This document shows positions 1 through 14,000 of a DNA stretch of 64,000 nucleotides, piece by piece. Position 1 is the first letter of the stretch. Each line of letters begins with the position of its first letter. Origin of the DNA: Pseudofabraea citricarpa (lineage: Eukaryota; Ascomycota; Leotiomycetes; Helotiales; Dermateaceae); the NCBI GenBank assembly GCA_029641185.1, contig JAPWGK010000004.1:2046001-2110000 (forward strand). The letters are read 5' to 3'. Under the pieces are notes generated by a model. It was given only the letters and a program-made list of their open reading frames with translations. It searched no databases and was not told the origin of the DNA. A program made the position numbers and the translations under genes.

Positions 1-848
1 TAAGTATTTGATGCTTTGGGATATTTCAACCTCGCTTAAACCACTTTTTACTCCTTTAATTCTAGTAACCTGCCATGTCGAGGTTATTAAATTAGCTTTA
101 CAATTAAAGATCACACTGTTAGAATGAGACTTTTGTAGACTAGCAATCTTATATGAGTGAGTGAGTGAGTGAGTAAACATAGGCAGTCCCGCATAGTATT
201 TATGTGAGATTTATCTTATCAATCACCTTAGCAGTCAGAAGATCAAATGCGTTGCAACTCTTGAGAGTTTTTATGTTATTCAGACAGTTCATTGAATCAA
301 ATGAAAGGAACCATTTCACTTGATATCAAAGAATCGCTGGGATTTGATCTCAATTTGCGGAAGATAGAGACATCAGGGCACGTGATGTAAATTTATTCGA
401 TGGCTTATTTCACGACCCAATCTAGATTGCTCCGTACACATCATACAACTCATCATGATCTGCAAATTCATTCCCTCTGAATTTCGTAACAGCAGTTAAT
501 GTCTTGAGAACGTGCATCATCTATCATGCGCGAGCCCTCAAATCCCGTGGTCGCGACACGGCAATTCCGAATCGCCAACAAAGTTGGCCGACGGGAAAGG
601 CATAATCTTGGTATCCACAACCGCCAAAAAACGGCCGATCAATCCCGATGAAACCCGGCATAACGATCAAAGATGGGCTCGAGGGAAAGGGAGAGAAGAA
701 AAAGCATGACTTGTGCTAAGGCATCATCATCAGCATCATCCCATTTCTGTTGAGCAGAAAAAGGAAAAAAGAGAAAGAGGAGGGAAAAGGAACACGAAAG
801 AACGATTATATCTTCACCGACCGTCGTGCTTTTTTGCGCGAGAGAAAA
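1..848. other. Intergenic / upstream of carboxylesterase
   Basis: No convincing gene. Open frames between about 510 and 850 overlap on both strands, lack introns and are low-complexity. The last 150 bases are purine-rich (GAAAAAGAG-type), a common composition just upstream of fungal start codons, and probably form the 5' leader of the esterase. Confidence 0.6.
154..174. repeat. GAGT tetranucleotide microsatellite
   Basis: About five head-to-tail copies of a 4-bp GAGT/GTGA unit are seen directly in the sequence. The tract is short and likely length-polymorphic. Confidence 0.85.
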
Positions 849-3001
<2,153 letters not shown>

Positions 3002-3094
3002 ATGTAGAATGGAGCGGTCATAGGGCGGAAGTATTTGTGGATGTCTATGTACTCTATGTCTATCTATATACATGATTCAATCGTTCAATTCCCT

Positions 3095-4058
3095 CTAATT
3101 TCCATTCAACCGTCCCCAAATATCCACACTTGACAGAACCGTGCTAGTGACCATGATAGAACCAAGGATATCCGGACGCAGTACTAACCATCCAACCGAT
3201 GTAGCAGGAATGAACATATCACAGACATCAACGATGATCTTCCGCGCAAAATTCTGTCTCTTGGAATTCCACTCCCGCACTCTCCTTTCCGCCAGCTTCT
3301 TCTTCTCTTCTTCCTTTTCCTCTCCCACAGCAGGGATTGGAATCTCCTCTCTCCAAAGTTGGTAAAGCCCAACCAAACTCAACACGAGCGAGAAAGAGAG
3401 CGAATAGAACCAGAATTTCATGGCTTCGAGAAATAATCGAGGTGCCCATTCCGTACTCCAGATGCCCATGGCGTCCATCTACTCTCGAATCAATTCCTAC
3501 TCTTCAATTTGGGGGAGAGCAAAAGCCAAAGAAAGGAAGATACATACGATGGTACAACTCTCCAACAGAAGATACACAGCCAAACAACTCCATTTGCCCA
3601 CCTCCAACACACTCAACACGCCGCTCTTCTCTCGAAAAGCCGTCGATGCAAAGGTGAAGCAGTCGATAAATTTGGTAAAGCGGAGATATCTCCTTCCTAA
3701 TTGTCTTTTCGTTAATAAACATTTTTCTGTGCACATATTCTGCCAGAAAAAGAGAAAATATATACCCAGAGCTAACTGTTTCCTCGCCTGGTTCCAACTT
3801 GTCTTCTCGATAGCATTGTAAGAGATGATCAGGGTAAGCGACTGCAATAATCGAAGCGTCTTTTCGAGACCAGCTATTGAGGAGAAAAATTAGAATTGGT
3901 TTTTGCTTCTTATGGAGATGAACAAAGGAAGAAGGGGGGAAACAGCATCATCATGCCTAGTAACGATCAAGGTAGGGTGAAAAAAGAAACAAAACATTAC
4001 CAGCATCATTCGTAAACCGCGAAACGTTCATCACCTGACCTAACGGCGAGAAAGCCAT
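3095..4058 (-). CDS. PEX11: Peroxisomal membrane protein PEX11
   Basis: Predicted 232-aa peroxisomal biogenesis factor 11, which elongates and divides peroxisomes by remodelling the membrane through an N-terminal amphipathic helix. Exons on the minus strand: 4058-4001, 3873-3766, 3696-3548, 3478-3095 (699 nt including stop). Recognisable Pex11 blocks are the N-terminal GLEKTLRLLQSLTLIISYNA region, the junction QLALG/RRYLRFTKFIDCF created by splicing intron 2, and a hydrophobic C-terminal helix (residues about 200-225, ILGSIMVTSTVLSSVD) that would place the C-terminus in the membrane. Length matches the family (about 235 aa). Intron 2 (3697-3765) is 69 nt, a multiple of three, and has no in-frame stop, so a retained-intron isoform with a 23-residue hydrophobic insert is possible. 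The start is the first ATG in frame with the conserved block. Confidence 0.92.
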
Positions 4059-4854
4059 TTTGCGGAACTTCAACAGTCGTGCACTTTTTGTTTTTCGGGT
4101 TCCTTAACAAGCAAACTTGTTCCAAAAGCGATATTTTTCAAGTATGTAAAAAAAGAGGTCTGTTCTTTATTCACCGCAGAATCGCAACCTAGCCCACTCT
4201 TGACACGCGCGCGTTAAATAAAGAAGACAGAAATGAAAGAAAGAAGAGGGAAAGGCGCGGGATTCGGTAGTGGTTGTGTTGATAAGCAGAGGCAGAGATA
4301 GGGGTTTCAGGGGTTCCAGCACTCGCTAAAGGGAAGGCCGAGAAGGCATGGTGATGACGTGCTTTTGGAGCTGAAGGCATTGAGAATGTGTGTTGGCATA
4401 ATACGGCAATAGAGTGTAATAGATCAAGTAAATAGCACCGTCGTAGGGTTTTATACTTATTTTCCTCAACTATTTTATTATATCATCCCTACTTGATAGA
4501 TTAATATAAGTCCGCTCCTTAGATAAAAGCTAACCTTAGTACGCATATTTAAAATATCTGTAGATAAACAACATATAAGCATCTTGTATAACTATATATA
4601 ATATTAGTAGATATAAGATAGTTATATATAATATAGTTATATATAATACTATCGTTTATAGTACGTTGTATTTATTGTACATGTATTTAGTCTAGTATCA
4701 TATGATTAAACGGTATTTAATATATAATGAATACTATGTTATATATAACCCGATATATATTATCCTCACTTTATATTAATAATATTCATTCTATTCTATA
4801 AAATCAATTCTTATAAAGCAAAAAAGTACAATTCCTTAAGACAAAGTCAACAGA
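4059..4854. other. Intergenic, with an AT-rich tract
   Basis: No gene recognised. 4059-4440 is probably the PEX11 promoter. From about 4440 to 4820 the sequence becomes very AT-rich, with repeated TATATATAATATAG-type strings; this looks like RIP-degraded or low-complexity DNA with no surviving coding sense. Confidence 0.5.
4440..4820. repeat. AT-rich, TpA-rich island
   Basis: Near-absence of G and C, many TATA and ATAT runs, and a locally repeated TAGTTATATATAATA string near 4600-4650. The composition fits an old RIP-mutated repeat; no terminal repeats were found to define an element. Confidence 0.4.
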
Positions 4855-6041
4855 TCAAGAACTCCCATAAGCTCCTTTCAAGGCCTGGATAGTATCTTTC
4901 ACAAATTCCTTCGCCTTATCCAACTGCCCATCCCAATGTCCAAACGGATGGCCCACCCCTTCGTAAACCTTCAGTTGACTCTTCGTCCCAGCTTTCGTCA
5001 GAGTCTCATGATAGGCAATACCCTCACTAGTAAGTGTATCGACACCAGCGACGTGAATGCTCGCGGGAGCGAGATTGGCATGCGAAGGAGCAATGATAGG
5101 CGACGCGTAGAAGTGAGCGGCGCTCTGTGTTCGTTTTTCTTTATGGGGTATTAGCTACATAATGTCCAAATAAGAAGAGATAGAAACAGGAGGAATTTAC
5201 CTATATCGGTCCCTAGCCAGAGATTATAAAACCACCTCAGCCTCTGCAGCGGCAAACACGGCGCAAACTCGTTGACCACATAACTCGAATACGGCACGAC
5301 CTTCGGATCACAGCTTCCCTCGAGAGGAATCCATCTCGCATCGACCGCGGGGACAATAAGCAATTGCAGAGCCAGCGGTGGGAGAGATGGTTCGTCGCGC
5401 GCCATAATAGCCAACGAAGCAGCAATCTGACCTCCTGCCGACAGCCCTCCGATGCTGATTCTTTTATCGTCTATCCCTATGTCCTGCGCATGCGCAAATA
5501 CGTATCTCAACGCATCCCAGCTATCCATCAGGGGCGTGGGATGTGGAAAGTCCGGCGCGAGTCGGTAATCGACATTTACGATGATACAGCCCACCGCTTC
5601 ACAGACTTGTCGACACCACGGTTCGTCACTTTTCAGGTTTCCTATAACCCATCCGCCGCCGTGATAATTCACATGCGCGGGAAGCAGCTTCCCCTCGTTA
5701 TTGATGCTTGACTTGGGCTTGTAGATCTGGATCTTGATGGTCCCTGGAGGAGATGAGACGGGGATATCTAGCAGGGTGATGCTGCCGACATCTGGAGACG
5801 GCCCGGAGGCTATGCTGAATGTGTAGAGGGAGCGATTCGCGTTATATTCGGCATAGGTTACTTGATCGGCACGAAGCCGAGGAGCTTTGTGAGGTATTAG
5901 TTACGGGCTTCTTTATAATATTTCTGCTGGGGGATACGTACCTTGGTACTTAGTATATATAGCTGCAAATTGAGGGTCCATCCTCTCCACGACCGAGGCG
6001 TGGAGGGGGTTAACCAAAGCTTGTTCCTGTTCTTGCGCCAT
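4855..6041 (-). CDS. HSL-type alpha/beta hydrolase (acetyl-hydrolase/esterase)
   Basis: Predicted 355-aa serine esterase of the hormone-sensitive-lipase group (alpha/beta-hydrolase fold 3). Minus-strand exons: 6041-5942, 5884-5201, 5138-4855; lengths sum to 356 codons including stop. Evidence: the oxyanion motif HGGGW, the DYRLAP strand, the nucleophile in GLSAGG, GVDTLTSEG near the acid position and GHPFGHW holding the catalytic His. No signal peptide at MAQEQEQAL, so it is probably cytosolic. The last acceptor is weak (an AAAG site before 5138). The nearer CACAG acceptor would break the frame with the well-conserved downstream region (HFYASPI), so I kept the former; an RNA read would settle it. 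Natural substrate unknown. Confidence 0.87.
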
Positions 6042-6768
6042 GGTTTCGTCTGTAAGAGGAAGAGATGAAGAAATAAGGACTATACTCTGAGTACCAACGG
6101 TGAAGTGAAGGAAGAGACGAAGAGATATACCTACCTAGGTACCTTTGGTCTATCAGGAGCTGTCCCACGCGATAGATGCTGAAGCAAGCTTTCCGTTCGA
6201 ATCCGCTCTTCAACCACGGAGGGTGGCTCAAAAGTGGGTTGAATCTTATCAACGCGGGGTCCTCCAGTTATGGGAGCCAACCAGCATAGGTACAGTACTG
6301 GTCATTCACTCTCAACGCCCATAGAGGCGCGTTGCGGATAACGAGCCTCTTCCTTGTGAGCCATAAAAGATGAAAAGCAGTTGTGTAGTCGTGTCATACA
6401 CAACCGGAACATCGAGATTCCATCTCGGCTCGCTTCCGTTGAACAGGGCGGAAAAGGGCGGCGAGGCTCTTGGTATCCGAAAACACCTTTATTTGAGACG
6501 ATACAAACCACCGAAACACAAGAGGCATTATCCAGCTCTCCCTCTATTACATTTAGCAATGAAAAAGTCTAATCACTAGAGGAATTTAAAACAGAAATGT
6601 ATCCGCAAGTATGTATAGATTTACTGCGTCCTAAAAACCTAAGCAAGTCAAAGACTTTTCTTTTTGTACAGATATCCTCCGCCTCCCACAAACTATGCTA
6701 CACAAACAGAGGCTCCAGCAAATAAGATATGTAACAAGGGTTAATTAGCTCGCTTTTGTCCCTCCTTA
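6042..6768. other. Intergenic
   Basis: About 700 bp between the hydrolase start and the VTC4 stop. Several short frames overlap on both strands without codon structure. I see no RNA gene or repeat; it probably holds the hydrolase promoter and the VTC4 3' UTR. Confidence 0.5.
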
Positions 6769-9306
6769 TTAAAAATAACCTCTTTCCTTTAGTTCGAAAA
6801 CACTGTTCAGGATAACAGCGACAAAAAGGGCTCCGCAGAGTACAGTTGGCCCAAATTTGTCATGGTACTTGATGGCTTTCCTAGCCCTGATAGCATTACT
6901 TCTGTACAGGTATATAGCAACACTGTACAACAAACTCATGATTGCAACAATTGAAAAGGCACCGGCGGCAACAAATGAAATTTTGGATGGCTTGGAGCCA
7001 AAGTTGAGGAGTGTGGCAGCAATCGTGCCAATATATATAGAAAACTCGAGCTATTACGGGTTAGCAAATATAAATATAGTGCAGATGTGAAAAACTTGCC
7101 CATGCCAAGAAAGTACGTTCTGCGGCAAAGTAGACCTTGGGCTCTACACGCACTGGTACATGAATCTTCTTTCCCTTAGGAGCCTTGAATCTCTTGCTTT
7201 CAATCTGACCGGTGCCAAAAGCTTGCAATGCACCGTTACTCCTTGGAATTTGAGTAGGTTTTGGTACAGGATTGATAGCATGTAAAGCAGTCAATACATG
7301 CTGACCAGTTAGTTTGGCATGTTTCTGTAAAACCTTGGAATAATAAGGCCAGCCACCAACTTGTCGTGCCTCTTCGAGCGCATTCTCTTCCTCATCTTCA
7401 TCGTCAGACTCGTAAAGAGGATAATCATCGTTGAGTGGCATCGCAGCTAGTTGCTCCTCCACGTCAAGGTTATTCCCACCAGGATAATCTTGTCGGTTTC
7501 GCACATCCTGATCTCCCTGGCCCTGACGAAGAGGGCCAATATTCTCATCAGAGCCTGCGTGGAGTGTGGAATTCTGTGATTCAAATTCTTCATCCTCATC
7601 TGAGTCATCGAGATCATCGTCACTAGTTGAAAGGCTATGACCAGGACGTTGAATTCCAAAGTGTTGAGTGACTGGTTTCCGAATGTCGGTGCTCATTTGT
7701 GGCATCCAGAAAGGAAGAAGCTTGATACGATCAGGGAACAGTGTGGCAGTTCCGTGAATAAACTTTGAGAACTTTGGGACTGCTTCAACAAGATGACTTG
7801 CAATAAGCTCGCGAACCCATTCCGGGGGTTCTTGGCCAGCTTGTGTTTGAAGTTTGACTTCTAGCACTGCGTATGGGAAGCGTTCGATATCTTCAGCAGG
7901 AAGTTGAGAGAACGGGTAATCAATACCAATATCCATTCTTCGCCAGTTGTCTCCCGCCCTGGTCTTGCCATCCAAATTATCTTCGCGGACCATGGTGAGT
8001 TCTGTATCTAGCGAGATTCGGACTCTGGCATCGGCTGGAAGTTGGAAGGCAGTACGATTATAGAATGATCGGCAAACAGGCTTGTATCCCTTCTTTAGTA
8101 CAGAGTATTGGACTTCTTTGGCAAGTCTCTCATCCTCAGCGATGGCCTTCTCAGACTTCTTGCCATCCTTCCGGGCCTTTTCGAATACCGCGGCGGGGAG
8201 AAGTTCGCCCTTCATGAAAGAGTTTACGTTCTTCTCCTTGATACCGAATCTAGCCTTGACAGACTTCTCACCAGTCCAGTCTTCACGGTGAGTCTTTCTT
8301 TCAACAAATATCTGCTCTGTATCCATCCCACCATACCATCGAAGTCGGATAGCTTCTGCGCCCTCAGTTTTCTTGAGACGTCCCTCATACAGATCCCAAG
8401 TATCCGGGTTGTCGTAATAGATGGACGTGATGGCCGAATCCTTGGCCTCGAATTCCTTGCTCGCGTTGAATACAAGTACAGGCAAGTGCTGCAGAATATT
8501 AGCAAAACATCGCCTTATAGGAAATATATCCATACCTTCAAAATGATGAGTTTCAGCTCTGTAATATTGTCCGGGTGCACCCAGTATTTTGTCGTATTAC
8601 GAATGAAGCTTGCCTGACTCCCACCAGCAGCACTATCACCCTTCACCGGGTTGCCTCTCGTACGCACGATATCGTACAGCTTAGAAAGTTTAACAATATC
8701 CGCATCGTAGTTGTCTTTGAAGAAGGGTTTTGCCTTTAGCCGGGTTGCAAAGACCGGCTTGAGGTGCCATCCAGTTTGTTTCTAGGCGTGAATCAGTATA
8801 ACTTTCTATCCCTTTCATTATTGGTCACATACGTCGTGTTTCTTGATGATTTTCTGGAATCCTGTATAATTCAATTGGACGAACTTCGCCAGGTCGTGAA
8901 CATCCGCGATGATATCGCTCAGATCTTCCTCCAACAACAAGAACTCCTCTTCGGTCGGGCCATCACTCTCGCCGGGACCACGTTGGTCCAGCCGCGATAC
9001 AACATCGTTGACCTCCTTTTCTGAGCTGGCAATTCTTCTGCCAATCTCAATGGCTTTGACCTTTTGTTTGGTATGAACCTTGTCAAGCTCCTGCTCCATT
9101 CGGTCGATGAATGAGCCTTCATTCTCCTCGGACCACTCTTTCTTTTTCCCTTTTTGAATCTTCCCTTTCGGACTCCTTTTTCCGGGTGCCGGTGGGTGGG
9201 GGGACTCGTATGTAGTCTTCAGTTGTTCTTTCAATTCGTCGTAGGCAATATAATACCATTGGTATTCCTTTATAACGCTCGTACGGAGCTGTTCGCCGAA
9301 CTTCAT
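6769..9306 (-). CDS. VTC4: Vacuolar transporter chaperone complex subunit 4 (polyphosphate polymerase)
   Basis: Predicted 796-aa VTC subunit. In yeast Vtc4 makes inorganic polyphosphate from ATP and feeds it into the vacuole. Minus-strand exons: 9306-8833, 8781-8536, 8488-7100, 7050-6769 (797 codons including stop). Domain order: N-terminal SPX ([26 protein letters not shown], lysine-rich [14 protein letters not shown]), the central VTC catalytic domain with [36 protein letters not shown] (metal-binding Glu) and FSKFIHG (Lys), an acidic linker (about 555-640), then a C-terminal DUF202 with three TM helices ending in ERGYF. The presence of these basic and acidic active-site blocks favours catalytic VTC4 over VTC2/3. 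The third intron begins with GC rather than GT (TGG/GCAAGT at 7099); this is the only break that joins RTFLAW to [10 protein letters not shown]. Two CACGTG boxes upstream suggest phosphate-regulated expression. Confidence 0.9.
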
Positions 9307-9717
9307 GACTATTTGACCGGGCCGGATGCGTTGATGCCTAGATCCGCGGCGACGTATACCGCTATTATCTTGATCCGTAAGATCTTGTATTATCAGCATG
9401 TGTGTGCGGGTCATCAACTGCATCCAACGTGACAGAGACTTGGCTGGGGATGCAAGAAGCAGAGACGGCTGCAGCGCAGAGGGAGGGTTCTCACCAGATT
9501 GATAGAGCTGCGCAGATGAAGAAGGTAACAACAATCAAGGTCGTGCCGTACTGTAAGCGGGTCTGGTGTGTCACAGCAAACAAGCTGGGATTGAGCTGGG
9601 AAAACGTGAGGTTGATTTTCGAAGCTTCAAGGAAGCAGCATGGACGTCAGAATTGGCCAATCAGCAGATAGCGCTCGACCACGCCGCGTCTCTCGATAAG
9701 GTTTCTTATCATGCAAT

Positions 9718-9723
9718 CACGTG
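9718..9723. promoter_or_regulatory. CACGTG box upstream of VTC4 (candidate Pho4/NUC-1 site)
   Basis: Perfect palindrome CACGTG about 410 bp upstream of the VTC4 ATG. CACGTG is the known target of the bHLH phosphate regulators Pho4 (yeast) and NUC-1 (Neurospora), and VTC genes belong to the yeast PHO regulon. The link here is inference; CBF1-type factors bind the same core. Confidence 0.45.
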
Positions 9724-9955
9724 GCCGTTGGTTGGACGACCGGACCGTCAATTTTGCGACTCTATTGCCTTCTGCATCAATTATCTGTTCGAATAAAACG
9801 GACTTAAGGTAGATAAATATAGGGAACCTGTATTCGGCATTGAATGCCGTCCAACTAGCATTGAAACCAGGGGGCTTAGCTAAAGTATGTCAAATCAATA
9901 CCTGATTTTGAATACCAGTTAGACGGTGTTTGATACCAAATAAGCTGTCGTGTAT

Positions 9956-9961
9956 CACGTG
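9956..9961. promoter_or_regulatory. Second CACGTG box upstream of VTC4
   Basis: Perfect CACGTG in the context TATCACGTGAAAT, about 650 bp upstream of VTC4. It may act with the 9718 site, although it lies inside a possible repeat-derived segment (9921-10605). Confidence 0.35.
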
Positions 9962-10364
9962 AAATGCAATGTGAAATTTCACTTGATACTATGGAAGAGC
10001 ATAGCCGTAAGGCTATATAGGGAGGAACTATACTAGTTAGGGAATCTCCATCCCTTTTACACCTTACTTTGACTTACCCTTGCGTACTACTGTCTAACAC
10101 TGCTATATGCCTTTAAATATATATTCCCTAATTATAATAAGTTAAAAGGGTTCTCTAGCTTAGATATTATAAACAGTTATACTACTTAGTAAGTAGATAA
10201 TATTTATATATTGTTGAATTTTTAAATTCTTTCAAGTTATTATTCTTATTTAAGTTATTAAGTTATTTAGAATTATTTTATATTTCTTAGTAAATAAATA
10301 ATTTTTAATTATTATTATTATTTAAATTATTAAGAACTTTAAAATTATCAGGTATATTTTAGTT

Positions 10365-10526
10365 ATTATTTATATTTTAGTTAATTCTTATCTTTCAAAT
10401 ATTTTTAAAATTAAAGTTATTATTTATATTTTAGTTAATTCTTATCCTTCGAATATTTTTAATATTAAAGTTATTATTTATATTTTAGTTAATTCTTATC
10501 TTCCGAATATTTTTAATATCTGAGTT
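10365..10526. repeat. Three tandem copies of a 54-bp AT-rich unit
   Basis: Copies start at 10365, 10419 and 10473, each opening with ATTATTTATATTTTAG. They differ at only a few positions, mostly C/T changes (CTTTCAAAT, CCTTCGAAT, CTTCCGAAT), consistent with transition-type drift. Confidence 0.85.
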
Positions 10527-11097
10527 GTTATTTAATTTAGAATAATTTAATAATTTTTAGTTTTTAGAATTTTTTAAATTATCATTCAGTTTACAAAAAC
10601 CGTCTGCTTTGAACTACTTCTTAGAATTCTGTGTAGCGTTGATAAGGTAGATGAGTGCTAGAACAGGAGCGAAAAAAGAGAGCGGGAGGGGGCCGGTTCA
10701 CCAGTGTAGTCTATGCCTATCAACTGACTTGCTAGAATACCATTCCACTCTACAGTAGTTCTATCTAGAGTACTTACAAGGGTTTTCACGTAAAGTAAAG
10801 CCTTCGGTCATTGAAAGTATCACGACTCTAACATCAACTGCCTAGAGTGTCGGTAGAATATAACGGAGATGTGAATAACCTTATCCATAGCTAGCTCTTT
10901 TCAATATCATGCTACTCCTACACGGCGAATGCACGCATCTTTCTGACACAGATACTTGATGACAACGAAAACAATTCTTGATATTTGCAAAGCGAGTATT
11001 AACCGAGTAGCCACCCTCATAACTCATCTGACCTCAACGCCAGTCGTCATCACCTTGATCCTTGATTACAATCATAATACATATCTTCTAGCAAAAA

Positions 11098-14000
11098 TCA
11101 TGCACCTGTACCGGTTACTCTTCTGATGCTGCGCCGAGCACCTTCTCCCACAACCATGATGCTTCCCTCCTGCTCCAACATACGAATTGCATCAGCAAAC
11201 TCGCTTCCATCAACTTGCACGGAGCTCTGCTCCCCAAGTCGTCGAATAACCTCAGTATATCTAGCAGCCTGTCCTTGTCGAGTCATATCATCCAGCAAGG
11301 TCAGCACAGCAGTCTTCAAGTCCTGTAGTCTGCGTCGTTCACTGGCGCTTGTGCCCTCAGTAAGCAGGCTCATATCAATCAGACCCGTCCGAGCATCTGT
11401 GGCAGCTTGTTTAAGAGCAGATTTGATCAATCGTACCGCCTCAATAACATCTTCTGCAGTAACAACTTCGGAAAGACGCATCTTCGCATGTGCTTCAGAG
11501 AGTCGGATCATAGATTCAAGTTGTCGAGTAGTAGCGGTAATTCTTCGCTCAGCGGCTCGAACATCCTCTCCAAGCTTTCGCATCTCCACGTAGGCATTGA
11601 CAAGCTCCTTGGAGGCCTCGGGACTAATTTTTGGTTGACAAGTAGAGCGGGCGTATGAAATATATGAAGTCAAGAACTCAATGGGCTATAGTCTGTTAGA
11701 TGATGTATCTCAAGATGAATTTGTAGAATCTTACCAAAACCTCTCCGCCAGTAGCACTCTGAGGCTTGTCATCCAGATACATGCTGAGCAGATGTCTAGC
11801 CAAACGTCTATCATTGGTCTCATCAATCCGATCAAGAATGAGGTAGACCAAGTCGAATCTTGACAGCAGAGTTGGTGGCAGGTCAATGTTCTGCGGTACG
11901 GGTAGGTTTGGGTTATACTTGCTACCAATTGGATTGGCAGAAGCAAGAATGCTAGTTCTCGCATTCAAAGTCGTGATGATGCCTGCTTTGGCAATAGAAA
12001 CAGTCTGTTGTTCCATTACTTCGTGCAGTACAGATCGAGTTGCATCTGACATTTTGTCAAATTCATCAATACAGCAAACGCCTCCATCTGAGAGGACCAA
12101 AGCGCCAGACTCAAGAACGAGTTGGCGTGACTCAGGATCGCGCGTGACATATGCCGTCAAGCCCACAGCTGACGAACCTTTGCCACTCGTATATACACCT
12201 CTGGGTGCAATCTTGTGAACATATTGAAGGATTTGAGACTTTGAGGTTGAAGGATCACCACAAAGAAGAATGTTGATGTCACCTCTATACTTAGGGCTTC
12301 CTCCTTTCTCGAAGGACTTGTTTGTGCCACCAAAGAGTTGTAGGAGAATCCCTTTCTTAACATCATCCATCTCGAAAATGCTTGGGGCGAGAGAGCGAGA
12401 TAGAAGTTCGTAAATATCGGGTCTTGCAGCTGTTGCTTTGATCTTCTCCTCTTCTTCCTCGGACACCTTCCTAGTTTGTTCGATGTTGCTAGCGAGTCCG
12501 TCGGAGATCTCCTCCTCGACAGTAGACACATCAATTCCCATACGCTTTTTGTCGACCTTTTGGATGTGAAGGACATCGATGTATGTCTTCATAATGCTTT
12601 TTAAGGTACGCTGGCTGGGATTAACTCGAACTGGCATGGCTTTGAAGATGCCTGTGATCTCAACTCGATCACCAGCTTTGCACATGTCTACCAACTGATC
12701 GTAGGCACACATAGAAACGGAATGAGGTGTCTGTCCAGCTGGAACCGAATCGGGAGTTTCTTGTAATTTGATGACTTGCTTGTCTCTGAAGCTAGAGCGA
12801 TTGTGCACGATTTGCATAGAGTTAGGTGATTTGCAGACGGCTCTTGGACACTCTGTAGGCTCTGCGATTCTACCACGATCGATGTCTACTTTGACGGTAT
12901 GATTGCAAACTTGGCACTTGAAAAAAGCAGCATCCATGTCAGGCATGACAGGCGTTGTGCGAATAACAAGACCCTTGATTGCGATGATCTTATCCACATC
13001 TAGTCATGATCAGTATAAATCTTCACCTTGTATGGAGACAACATACCTGAAGGATTGAGATCTCTCATATTAATGGTGGAGTCAAGTCCAAAGGGACGAA
13101 CAGTATAATTCCGTCTTGATGCTTCTTCAGTGAGATCAATCTGCTGTTCTTCTGGTTGCGGTGTTCGCTGTGACTGAGGTTCACTAAGCTCTGAACTTGG
13201 TACAGGAGGCTCGGAGCTCATGACTCGATCTCGTTGTGAAGTATGTCCAGCTGAGCTCTGTGATGCTCTCTGCTTAGCCATTTCTGCCTCTGCAATCTCG
13301 AACATAACATCCTTGATTCCTTGGTCCATAATGGCCACAATCTCTTGGGGATAGTCTTGTGCTTGCTGCCACAGCTTTCTAGTTGGGGGGTATGCCTTAA
13401 GATTGCGAAAATCAAGGTTCAAGCTGCTGATACCGAGGGTCAACATGTTCTGCATCATGACAACGTATTCCTGAGTGCTGGCATCATCATCTGCCATTGT
13501 CTCATCCTCGGACATTCCATCAGCCCACATGCGGTACTTCTTGGTGAAGTTCCTTAGGAAGTCCTTGAACGAGGTTAAGGAATCTTGCATCGAGACATTA
13601 GTTCCCCAGATGCACAGTGTAGAGTTTCCACCCATTGCCTGGGCATCAGACGTTGTAGGATCAACATTAGAGAAAGTCGGGGCTTCGGAATTCTCGCCAG
13701 GCACGTCTGAACGAACAATTCGTCCGCTCTCATCCATGAAAATTCGTCTTCGACTGCGTGGTGTATCAACGGCATCCGAGCGGATGTCAAGTCGTCTGGG
13801 ATTGTTCACAGTTGAGCCAAAGCCTCGAGAAGAGCGCACAAAAAGGCCACCGCTGCTGTCGCTTCTGAACTCGCTTGGTTGACGATTGCCTGGTATATCG
13901 CCTCCAATGGAGCTTGATGCGTAGTGGATTGGGGAAGAACCTGTAATAATCAGTATGAATACGATATACGTATACAGTGATGGAACCAACCTCCAAGAAA

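Larger units (their letters stand above)
9921..10605. mobile_element. Possible degenerate MITE or repeat remnant with short inverted ends
   Basis: The left end AGACGGTGTTT (9921) is matched in inverted orientation by AAAAACCGTCT ending at 10605 (10 of 11 positions). The interior starts at normal composition and becomes strongly AT-rich. No clear target-site duplication flanks the ends, so the inverted match could be chance. Confidence 0.25.
9307..11097. other. Intergenic: VTC4 promoter, AT-rich repeat block, MCM4 3' flank
   Basis: About 9307-9840 is ordinary promoter-like sequence. About 9900-10610 is a repeat-derived, progressively AT-rich block with a 54-bp tandem array. 10610-11090 is non-coding flank downstream of MCM4. 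No gene supported. Confidence 0.5.

Noticed and set aside
6195..6204. GTTCGAATCC string like a tRNA T-loop
   Set aside because: Flanking bases do not pair as a T stem, and no acceptor, D or anticodon arms fold around it.
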